From assembly GCA_016647705.1 (NCBI GenBank), contig CM028338.1:20419577-20483576 (forward strand): 64,000 nucleotides of DNA. Reading direction: 5' to 3'. This DNA comes from Eucommia ulmoides (taxonomy: Eukaryota > Streptophyta > Magnoliopsida > Garryales > Eucommiaceae). A program made the position numbers and the translations under genes. Below the pieces are notes generated by a model. The model was not told where the DNA came from. It made no database searches and saw only the letters and a program-made list of their open reading frames with translations. Below, piece by piece: positions 23,001-35,000 of the stretch (positions are counted from its first letter, which is position 1; each line of letters opens with the position of its first letter).

Positions 23001-26000
23001 CTTGTCCTAAATCTTCTTAAGCCTACCTCTCCCTCTAGTAGCCCCCACACTTGAACTAAATCACATTTTCTCATTGGTGATTCTATGGGTTTTATATGCA
23101 CATGTCTAAACCATTGTAAACGATTTTCCCCAATCTTCTATTCGATGAGTACTATTCCTGAATTCTCTCTAATAGTTTCATTATCAATTTTATCCGTTCT
23201 CATTTTTTCACTCATCCACTGTAGCATCCTCAATTTTTTCACACCAAATTTCTAAACATGTTTTGTTTTTACCACCCAACATTCTGAACCATAAAGAAGT
23301 GTCGGTCTTATTGCAGTTTTGTATAATTTTCCTTTTGAGTTTCAACGGTATTCTACAATCACAAATCACCTCAACTGCACTTTTCCACTTTAACCAACCT
23401 GCTTTGACTCTATTAGTAATATCTTCCTCGATTTCGCCATTATTTTGAATCATTGAACCTAAATATCTAAAATGATCAACCTTTGGAATCTCGTCATCTC
23501 CAATTTTGACCGCACCATCATCTCTCCGAGCATTACTAAAATTGCAATGAATGTATTCTATCTTACTTGTGCTAACCTTCAAACCTTTAGACTTTAAGAC
23601 TTCTCTCCATCTTTCTAACTTAGTATTAAGACTTATTCTATTTTCATGAACTAGTACTATATCATCGGCAAACAACATACTCCAAGGTACCCTATATTAA
23701 AAGTGTTTTGTGAGCTCATCCATCATTATAGCAAAGAGGTAAGGACTTAAAGATGATATTTCATATAAACCTATATTAATAGGAAATGCACAAGTATTTC
23801 CCTTTCCTATTTAAACACTAGTGACTATACTTTCATACATATCTTTCATTACCTCAATATACATATTGGATATTTTTTCTCTAGCATCCACCACAAAATT
23901 TCTCTGAGTACCCGATCATAAACCTTTTCCAAGTTCACAAATACTATATATAAATCTCTCTTCTTTTATCTATATTTTTTCTTTAATCTAATGAATAAAT
24001 AGATAGTTTTATTGGTTGATCGGCTGGGCATAAATAATAACTGATGATAATAATAACACTTAATATTTTTCTTTGATTTATCGCCGTCTTTCTCAGTACC
24101 ATTCTTTCTCTTAACGAACAGACCTGTAGCCTGATCATCACTACTTTCGCCATTCAACTTAGTCATTAACTCTTTTTGAGTTTATGGATGCCTTGACGTC
24201 GACTAAGAAAATTGAATTCCTTTGTTAACCATTCTTTTGAATTCAAGGTTAATGAATGAATCATAGGATACTGGTAGTGAACACAAAAGAATAAGAACTT
24301 AGTCCTCCTCGTCAACCTTAACATCAACATTCTTCAAATCCATGATAATTCGATTAAAATTATTAAGGTGTTGATGTATGGACATAACCGTCTCTATCCT
24401 GAGAATATACAATCGTTGCTTCAAATATAAGTATACAACCGTTCGTGAGAGATCTCGTCATATGCAAGCTTTCTAGTTGGTCTCATAGCCCCTTTGTTGT
24501 TTCTTTGTTTGCAACCTCCTTGAGCATTGCATCCATAAGAGATAGTTGAGTCACACTATATGCCTTTTCTTCCATCTCTACTGCCAACTCCTTGGATAAT
24601 TTGGATGCATTATCTGGGTCCAAAATTTTGCTAAGCCTTGTTGCAAAAGTGCGCATATTTTGATACTTCACAAACTGAAGTCACTCCCTCCATCAAAATT
24701 TTCTATTTCATATTTTGTGGAAGTCATTAAACCTCAGGCTCTTATGCCAGTTGTGCTCGAGGCGAAAAAAAATAAAAGTATAGAGAATACACGAAAGCAA
24801 AGAAAATGACAATAAAAAAGGACATGAAATATAACATGATTCGACACAACTTGTCTACGTCCACGGAATATGAAGAACAATTACACATAGGAGATAAGTT
24901 CTTGAACTCAAGAACTAATATCAAAATCTCCCAAGAAAAAAACTCTTTCAACAAATACACTATCTTTAGGTATGAGCACACAAAATTCCTCTTTGGAATT
25001 CCAATACACTTCCACTCTCTACCATTCAACCAAAGACTCGTTTAAAGAGAAAAATCTACTCACAATTATTCAACAAATAAGAAAAAAACACCCCACATTT
25101 TTTACCAAATTGAGCCCCATTTATGGCCTCTTTTTTTTTTTCTTCCTTAAATGCATGCACATGCACGAAAGTCTCCAAAAATGACTCAAAATTCTTTACC
25201 AGATTGAGCCAATTTTCAACATTATCCATAAAACCATCCGTTTTCTTCTCTCTTTGATCATATTATTTTATGTTGGATCAATAATAGTTCTAAAACCTTT
25301 CTCTGTAAGCACATATGTCGCTCATCCCTAGTTGGATTTATTGACATAATTCGCGCTAGATGCAAGTATTTTCATTAAGACGACACTCCTAAGTCCTAAT
25401 GCTCAGCAAAACAATTATGTCATTAGCTCTAATACCATTGTTGTGCTTTCCAATGTTGTTGTTGCCTCTAATAAACATAGTGATTGCTGGTATAGAGAAT
25501 TCTTTGATTTCAGTGAAAAGGTCAAGAATTCTAATCCCACTTTCGTATTTTGGAGACTTCCCACTGTTCATGTTGAAAATTGGCTCAATTTGGTAAAAGA
25601 CCTTTTGAGTCATTTTTGGAGACTTTCATGCAAGTGCATGCATTTAAGGAAGAAGAAAAAAGAGATCATAAATGGGGGCTCAATTTAGTCAAAAATCCGA
25701 GCTGATTTTCTCCTCTTCATTGAACAATTTTGTGAGTTGATTTTGCTCTTTAAAAGAGTTTTTGGTAGAATGGTAGTGTGTGGAAGTGTATTGGTATTGC
25801 AAATTCCAAAAATAAATTTTGTGTGCCCATACCCAAAAATAGTGTATTTGTTAAGAGAGTCTTTTTCTTCGGAGATTTTGTAGTTAGTTCTTGAGTTCAA
25901 GGATTTATCTTCTATATGTTAATTTTCTTCATATTAGTAAAATTATTCATTGTTCTTCGCCCGTGGACGTAAGCAAGTTGTGACGAACCATGTTATATCT

Positions 26001-29000
26001 CGTCTTTTTTTATTGTCATTTTCTTTGTTTCCTCATATTCTCTATATTCATATTTTTTGTTGCCCCGAGCATAACCAATAGCATCAGAGCCCAAGGTTCA
26101 ATGGCTTAAAAAAAATACGAAATAGAGAAGTCTGATGGAGATAATGACTTTTGTTTGTTGCATATCAAAAGACACGTACTTTTGCGACAACAAGGTTTGG
26201 TAAAAAATTTGCATGCAAATAAGGCAACAAATTATCCAAGTCGCAGGCAACAGAGATGAAAAAAAAAAGCACATAGTGCTATTCAACTATATCATGAGGA
26301 TGTAGTGCTCATGGAGATTGGAGATGAAGAAACAACTAAGGGGGTATGAGACAAGCTAAAAAGCTTGTATATGACGAAATCTCTCACGAACTGGTTGTAT
26401 TTGAAGCAACGGTTGTATAATCCTAGGATGGAGGCGGATATGTCCATACACCAAAACCTTGATAATTTTAATCAAATTATCATGAATTTGAAGAATGTTG
26501 ATGTCAAGGTTGATGATAAGGACCAAACTCTTATGCTTTTGTATTCACTGCCAAATATCCTATGATTCCTTTGTTAATTCCATGTTATATAGACGAAATT
26601 CAGTTTCTTTGGTTGAAGTTAAGACATCCTTAAACTCGAAAGAGTTAAGGACTAAGTCGAATGGGGAATATAATGATCATCAGGCTACAGTTCTGTTCGT
26701 TAAGGGAAAGAATGGTTCCAAGAAAGGCGACCATAAATCAAAGAAAAATATTAAGTGTTATTATTGTCATCAGTTTAGTCAAAAAACGTGATGGTCAAGG
26801 GACAGATCCAGAGGCGAATAATGGTTTTGGTGAAGATTCATAATTTGTTGTTTTTGTTAGAGTTCCACAAATTCGCTCCAAATGGAGTGGATTTTAGATT
26901 TGTGTTGCTCCTGTCACGTGTCCCCTAATAGGGATGTGTTTACTAATGATTTGGTCCATGGTGACACAGTCTGATGGGTAACGATACTTCTTACAAAATT
27001 GTTCAGATAGGCTCAATTTGAATCCGGTTGCATGATGGAGCTCTTTGAACATTGATGAGTGTCCGTTATGTACCAGATTTGTAGAAAAGTTTTGTGTCGT
27101 TTAGCAGTTTGGATTTCAAAGGCTGTAGGTTCTCCGCGAGAGGTGGAGTTTTAAAGTTAAGCAAAAGAGTCGCAACAATGATGACAAGGAAAAAGATTGG
27201 CGGTCTTTATGTTCTTCAAGGTGGTATAGTTGGTACTACAGGTGTTTTGGGGTATCAGAAGCAGGTGGAGCTTCGGATGAGACAATTAGATGGAGTGCGA
27301 GTTAGTACTCCAGTTCAGTCCGTGGAAGAGAATTTTCAAAGAAGACGGGTTGGTCGTTCTCAGATCAAAACCACAGATTTAGAAGCACTTATTGTGGCAG
27401 AAAATATGGGAGTTCCATGTTCCAGATTTGTCAAAGTGAGTCTAGTCTACAGATTTTTGATACATCGATTGATGTTTTGGAATCGATAGACAAGTTCATA
27501 GAACTCTTGGACTTGGTAAGAGTTAATCTCTAAAATTGAGATTGTGTTGGAGGAAGACAACATGAGGAAGAATGTTCTCAAGTAAGAAGAAAATTTTCTT
27601 AGCTTACAAATCTCGCCAAGGTGGAGATTATTGAAAATTGGCTCAATTTGGTAAAGAATTTTGAGCCATTCTTGGAGACTTTCATGCATGTGTATGCATT
27701 TAAGGAAGAAGAAAAAAAAGAGGTCATAATTGGGGGCTGAATTTGGTAAAAAAATGTGGGCTATTTTTTTCTTTTTTGTTGAACAATTACGAGTTCATTT
27801 TGCTCTTCAAAAGAGTCGTTGGTTGAATGGTAGAGGGTCAAAGTGTATTAGAAATTGCAAAGAGAAATTTTGTATGCCCGTACCCAAAGATAATGTACTT
27901 GTTGAGAGATTTTTTTTTCCTTAGGAGATTGTGTTGTTACTTCTTGAGTTCAAGAACTTATCTCCTATGTGTAAATTTTCTTCATATTTGTGAAATCATT
28001 CGTTATTCTTTACCCGTGGACGTAGGCAAGTTGCGCAAAACTATGTTATATCCCGTGTCCTTTTTCATTGTCCTTTTCTTTACTTCTGCATATTCTCTAC
28101 ATTCATATTTTTTGTCGCTCCGAGCACAACAGTTCATACTGTGATTTTAAACTCTAATAGGGCCTCAAAACAAATCCCCAGTCAATCTAGTGGAGATGGC
28201 TTTCTAAGATATGCTGATGGTACATTCATTTCTGCATAATACTCTATTCCTCTTCAATGCGTTCTAACTTTCCAGGCTAAGCTTGAGGCCTTAATGCATG
28301 GCCTAAAATGGTGCAATGTTAATGGTTACACTGATCTTCACATTCAAATGGACTCAAAGGTGATTATTGATATTATTCATGGTCTGAGCCAGTAGAAACC
28401 CAACGGGCCTAACTCTCTCTCAAAAGACACCTTGTACGAGGAGGATTACTGCTAGACTTATATATCGCTCAAGATCAGGTAACCCAAGCGAGATGGGATT
28501 CAACACACCCCCTCACGCGCAGGGTGAACTTTGCCAAACTACTGCGAATGGATATCGGGGAGCCTAACATTAATGTGGGATTCAACATACCCTCTCACTT
28601 GCAGGGTGAACTATGATAAACCACTGTGAACGGATATCAGAGAACCCAACATTAATGTGAGATTCAACACACTCAACATCAGACAAAAGGCCTACCTCAA
28701 ATACCATGTAAGAACCCAAAGGGCCTAACTCACTCTTAAAAGATACCTTGAAAGAGGAGAACTGCCCCTATGCTTTATATATAGCTCAAAATCAAGTAAC
28801 ACAAGTGATGTGAGATTTAACATACCCTCTTACATGCAAGGTGGACTTTACCAAACTATTGCGAAAGGATATTGGGGGGCCCAACATCACTGTGGGATTT
28901 GAGACACCCCCTCTTGGGCAGGGTGAACTTTGACAAACCACTGCGAATGGATATCAAGGGGGGGCCAACATCAATGTGGGATTCAACACGCCCCATTACA

Positions 29001-32000
29001 CGCATGGTCGACGGAAACAACATCGCACGGCAGACTTTGCCAAAGCACTGCAAATGAATATCTAGGGGCGCAACAGTAATGTGGGATTCAACACGCCCAA
29101 CATCATACAAAGGACCTGACTCTGATATCATGTAGTAAACCAAATGGACCTAACTCACTCTCAAAAGACGACTTGTAAAAGGACAATTGCCTCTAGTCTT
29201 ATATGTAGCTCAGGATTAGGTAACACAAATGATGTGGAATTTAACAGAGCCAAACTCCTTGAATTAGTAGGTGTCTGTTTGCGTTAATTTCTCAATGGAA
29301 ACATAAATATTTATCTCAATTCATTCATATATTCACGGATGCTAACTATGAGCAGACTTCGTGGCCAATCTCAATCTTTCTAGAGGACTTTGTTCTTTCT
29401 TGGATTGGCAGGCCTTGCCTACTCAACTTAAAGGCATTTTGCGCTTGGACTCTACTCATGATGGTTATGTTAGGATATAGTTCTTTTGCATTCATTTATT
29501 TTATATTCAAAAGGAATTCGAGAATTATTTTATTATGATGCCATAGTTCTATATAATAAAACTCTACATTTCCTATTATATAGTCATAATAGTGGGCTAA
29601 ATTAAAAAGAATATTGCCCTAATAAATGGACTAATTAATAGAATAAATGAAACTATCAAATTGGTCAACATGACTTAAATAGAAAGTTCTAAATAATAAT
29701 TAATGTATAGATGGAAATATTAAATATTCCAACATATTCAATTAATCAACCACTGAAGCTATCTATTTACTCAGGAGATTAATAGAAAAATATAGAGAAA
29801 AGAAGAAAGATTTACATATGGTATTTGTGAACCTGGAAAAGGCTTATGATAGGGTACCCAGAGAAGTTTTGTAGTAGGTGTTAGAAAAGAAATAGGTATC
29901 CACTGTATACATCGAGGTAATTAAGGATATGTATGAAGGTATAGTCATTAGTGTTCGAACAGGAGGAGGTAATTGGGATGACAGAAATAAGGATGTTGCG
30001 GTGGATGAGTGAGAAAACGAGAATGAATAAAATTAAGAATAAAGCTACTAGAGAGAATTTAAGAATAACATCCATCAAAGAGAAAATTAGAGAAATAGTG
30101 TACGATGGTTTGGGCATGTTTATAGAAGACCCATAGCAGCACCAGTGAGAAAATGTGATTTAATTCAAGTGCAGGGAGCTACTAGAGGGAGAGATAGACC
30201 TAAGAAGACGTTAGACGAGATTATTAGAAATAATTTGATGATATTAAATCTGACGGAAGAGATGGCCCTTGATTGATCACTATGGTGTAAATGGATTCAT
30301 GTAGCCAACCCTACATAAGTGGGACAAAAGCTTAGTTGTTATTGTTGTATTCAATTGATGCATTCTTTGCAAAGGTAAGGTTTTAAGCTCTTCTTATTTT
30401 TGTAATTCTTTTTTAAGTTATCAATAAAATCTCCCTTGTGCCGCCAAGGTTTCCCTAAAAAAAAGGAATGTCTTCCACCCATATTTTAGTTATCAAATCG
30501 GCAGATAATCTTAGAATGTAATTTCAAGTCACTTGCCTTTTTTGATTCTTGAATATCTGCTTCAACATCAAGGTCCTGTATCTGCTTCATTTCCACAAAT
30601 CGTGGTACACAGTCAGCACCCAAACACTCGGCAGCTTCTTGAACCTATGATTTAAAAAAAAATGCATTCAATTTTCAAAAATAAAATAAAAAAATAAATT
30701 ATTGGTTCAAAAAGTGTTCTTGGAAGCTGACACAATCACTTGGAGGACGAACATACTCTAGAGATTGCATTTGCTGTCTCGATGGATGCCATTCTCGGAC
30801 AGCTGACTATGGTGTGAACCTTTAAATCAAGAAGTAGTTCCGCTGTTTTCTGAGACTGTTGCATGGGAGAAATAAAAATTGGATGACAAAAATCTCAATT
30901 AACTGTGCAACATGGTAATGAGATTGTTGTCTTGCCTGTATAACCCCAAGCATGTTCATTGGTCTGTCCCCAGCATAAAGAATGCTAGCCTGTTATATGA
31001 TGAAGTTCAACTCTTTGGCATAAAATATAAAAACCTACATACTACAAAAAATACAAACCTACATGAAAAGAACATTGAATTAATATAGCTGCGTGAGTCG
31101 AATGATATAACCATAGTTATGATTGCAATTAGAAAATCAAAAAACATGCCATTAAAATAAAACAAACGCTGTTTCACAACATTGGAATTGTTGCCATTAG
31201 ACCTAGCAAAAAAAGAATTGTTTCCATTAGGAAAGCTAATTTACAGAATAGAGATGGTGCTACCATGTCGATACTATAGCTTATATAGTTGTCAAATAAT
31301 TTTACTTTCTAATTTAGCAAAAACAAGATTTTGATCCCAAACTTCAGGTTAAATTTCATTATCGGTCCTTGAAGTTTAAAGATAGTGTAAAATTGGTCCT
31401 GAGTTTTTGATTTTTCACAATTTAATTCCAAAGCTTTCAGAATTGTATTAAATTGGTCCTTTAGTCTAATTTTTACCCCCCTGGTTCTCATCTCTTTCAC
31501 TTTCCACCCCAACGCCCTTCATCCCCATTATTCCCCAGAACAGCATTCGTAGTAGCCCCCAAAACCATTACCACCACCACTGACCCACCCAGCATCATTC
31601 CCTAGAATACCAATCATAGTAGCCCCAAAACCCATCACCACCACCACCACCACTACCACTAACCCAGCTCCACTACTTAAAATTGATCACCACCGGTCCA
31701 CCATTTATCTTTCTCCGATTGTTTAACATGAATAGGTTTGGACGGTTATGTTGAAATGAAAATATGAGAAGTGATGTTCGAAGGAAAGAATACTGCAATC
31801 TGATGAAAGTGGTATTCCGGAGCGGGCAAATAATAGGATAAAGCACAACTTGGAGAACCTTGCTGATGAGATGTGTAGCGTGGATTGTAAGGGTAAAATG
31901 AAAATCATGAAAAATATTAATCGGTAAACTTAATGCACCAATGGTGAAACCTTTCTCTTTTAGGTCACAATAAAAATAACACCACCAATGAATTCCAAAG

Positions 32001-35000
32001 CATCCCAGAATTATCCAAAAGAAAAAAAAATTAAAAATAAAAAAAATTGAACAATATGAGATATACAATGCGGCTTCATGACCTCCCTTGGCCCCTAAAA
32101 CTACCAACATGGCCACCACCACTCCTCGGGCCACCCATTCCAAGGAAGCCACCACCACCTCGTGGCCCACCTCTTCCACCCCTTCCTCCACGACCAACGC
32201 CTCTTCCTCTGGCCTGTGCTTGTCCCTTTGGCTGTGGAAGAAATCGAGCCAGCGGGAAAAGCTTAGCTGGGTCAATGTAGAAGGTGTGGCTACAATGCCT
32301 TCCAACATTTTAATCAAAAAAATAAGACTCACTGATTGGACCAAACATTTCATCAACTTTGCCACTTTGGATCTTGATTTGGAGCTTTAACATATCGTAA
32401 CTTCTCATTGCTAAGCCTTGTCAACCCTAACAAGCATGTAAAGATGCAATTACCTCTACGACTTTGTAGGGGGCCCTTTGTGAAATGATCACTGACCGCC
32501 ACCTCTGCCACGACCTCCCTCTCTGCCACCCTTGTATCCACGGCCACCATCTCTACCTTCCCTAAAAACTCCGCCACCACAGCCTATCAAAATTGGAGGT
32601 CTCATTGCTTCAATGTGAGCAACGCGAAGCTTGAAGGTAGGAGAGGTGTCAACCTACCAATATCACAACTTTATTTAGTCTTTAAGCAACCCGCCAGATG
32701 GGCTTTCCGTTGGAATTAAAGATTAAAGAATTGTTTCTAAAAAGTAATTTGGTGCTTTATGAAATAGTAAAAGCTAAAAAACTATCTTTCACGTTCTTTT
32801 GGAAAGAAGAGTTATGTCCCATTCAAAAATAGTAGCAGCGATATAAGACTTCTAATATTCAATAAACATTAAATCTCTTCTTCAATTAAATGTTAGAAAT
32901 TCTACCCTATTTTACAAGGGGCTTTTTACACCATATATTTTCTATATTTTATTTATTTGGGTCGATTCGTACTAGCATCCCATTGATTGTAAACGTGTGA
33001 CGTGGATCCGACATCCTATATAGATTTTGTATTGCATCTTGGAGTTGTGTACAACTGTCATAATCTGCACAGGGGGAGTATATGACTTCATGATAACAAC
33101 TTGTCGCGCCTCTCATAACCTCAAATGCTGTGTCTTCTATACCTAATTTTACTTTGATTACACATTTATCACTACAGATTCTGATAATTAAAAATGAAAT
33201 GAGACCATAAGAATTTGTTTCAACACTCAATACTCTAATAGATTATTATAATCGGTAATGAAAAATCTCAATTGCAAAATGAGATCTTGAACTTGTTCAC
33301 AAAAGCAGAAAAAAACCCATAATTATCTTTAAGATTCAGAAGAAGTGTTTCTACGGTTGCAAACATAGTTGTTAAAGGCGCGCCAAGGCGCAAGGCACGT
33401 ACATGCTCTGGTCCAATGCCTCACCTAGGTTTAGGTGCGCGGCTTGCCTAAAGCGCCCAAGTATTGCTATGAACAAATGTAGCGACTAGGGCTCGATGGC
33501 TAGGACTGTGCACAAATTCTGCCTCTTCAATTTTTATTTTTATTTGTATGGTTGTTGGAAAAAATAGAGGGAAAAGGAAAAATAAATTGGTAGAACAAGA
33601 CTATCGGGATTAGTGCCTCATTAGAACCTACTTGATTCCATGTTAAAGTAGAAAAAGAATTAAACAGCTTGACCATTGCATCAACCTATAACTCTATTTA
33701 TGATAAAAATACAGAAACAGTGCGTAAATCCTAAACAGTTCAGTAATGACAGAAAAACCTTTCAACAACAACTATTATGCAAACTCTCTAATTTTATTAG
33801 TGTTCTATTTTCTCTTCTTGTACAAGCCATGATCTAGCTTACACCTAAGGCTAGGCGATGGGGGTCGCTATGCAACTTGTGTACAACATTGACTAAATGT
33901 GGTGCTAATACCTTCGTAACACAATAACCTCACTTACAGAGAGGTTTAAACTCACCATCTATCAAAGGAAAGTATTCTTCTATTTGACAATCACTAAGTG
34001 GCACGATACTCATACAAGATGCATAATATGTTTGATTTAGAAAAATTATATGTATGAAATGAGAACTTGTCCTAAAAACTTACAAGAATGATATTATGTT
34101 TCCATTCATTTCAATATATATATACACATAATATCTTCCAACTCTGAACGTCGTTTGGGACATTCCGCTAGTGTGTGTGTGTATGGGTAGGTGTTTATAA
34201 CATAATCAAACAATGAGTTGTTGAGATGAAGAAACCACTGACTGCTTTAAAAAATATCCATTACATACCTCTGAATCATTTTGTGAGGATCCATGACAAA
34301 CAAGTATGATCCTGTTACTTGTTTTCCTACCTGTAGAGCTTCCGATGGCAACAGGAGAGCTTGGGGTCTGTACCAAAAAAAAAAATTACCACAAAAACTT
34401 CAAAGCAGCTGATTTGATTTGTATGATGATCTTTAATGCAAAATAGTAGATAGTGAAATTTTAAAATTGTTAAAATAAAAGCAAACATTAGAAGAATGAG
34501 ACAACCTGACTACTACGTTAAGCTCCCTATCTATTTATTATAAAATAGGAAAACAGTACAGGAACTTAAAATATAAGGAAACAACAAAAATGCCCTCTAA
34601 CACTCCCCCTCAAATTGGAGCATATATATCGTATGCTTATAACTTGTTACAAGTGTACTTTATTGTTGAACCTCCTAACATTCATTTTTTTTAATCAAAA
34701 GAGAGACAGAAACCTAACCTCGAAGAACAAACAGATAATAATGAATGAATGAAAAGTGAAACAAAATCATCTCACCCACCCTAGGTTTGGGAAAAAAATT
34801 ATCACAGCTGTAAGCACCCCTGATAGAAACAGAAAGAATGGAATATACAAAGATTTGAAAGCAAGAACCAGCACTAGCCAATCAACCACTGTGTTAGCTT
34901 CCCTGAAGCAATGAGAGAGAGAGAGAGAGAGAAAGTTCCTTCTGAGATTAGATGCTTGATACAGCAAGGAGAAGAACCAATCTCTAACAGCTTAGCGCTT

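Larger units (their letters stand above)
21485..25221 (-). mobile_element. Copia-derived gag-protease element lacking pol (Copia-3)
   Basis: LTRs at 21485-21995 and 24751-25221 (minus). The outer ends are TGTTGAAAATTGGC and CGAGCACAACA. The flanks are ttatg and ttatc, a TSD with one mismatch. The primer site after the 5' LTR reads TGGCATAAGAGCC (initiator-Met type). Internal DNA holds gag and protease only, then about 330 bp without pol, then a polypurine tract (aaggtggagat). An RTE LINE is inserted in the zinc knuckle. Same structure and junction as 25571-28131. Confidence 0.85.
25571..28131 (+). mobile_element. Copia-derived gag-protease element lacking pol (Copia-4)
   Basis: 2561 bp with LTRs at 25571-26076 and 27629-28131. 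Perfect 5-bp TSD gttca (25566-25570 and 28132-28136). The primer site ATAGCATCAGAGCC follows the 5' LTR. The interior of about 1.55 kb encodes gag and a protease remnant only. The same polypurine tract (gtggagat) precedes the 3' LTR as in Copia-3. The interior after protease ('cagatttgtcaaagtgagtct...') aligns with the matching part of Copia-3, so the pol deletion is ancestral to both. Confidence 0.88.
28132..30464 (+). mobile_element. L1-type LINE 3' part, interrupted (L1-1)
   Basis: RNase H at 28180-28385 ([41 protein letters not shown]) and 29252-29485 ([30 protein letters not shown] after a frameshift). A 3' end 'tcaataaaatctccc...' with an A8 tail lies at 30457-30464. It is split by the TRIM array (28391-29246) and an RTE fragment (29745-30353). 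The reading appears to extend upstream across Copia-4 into 25445-25565. Confidence 0.7.

Noticed and set aside
30790..30830. GT...AG pair inside exon 7 as a short intron
   Set aside because: It would be 13 nt, too short to splice, and the frame is open and conserved through it.
31673..32365. 230-codon ORF on the minus strand, the longest unexplained ORF near the gene
   Set aside because: It reads the GAR1 retrocopy in shifted frames and then runs into A/T-rich 3' sequence.
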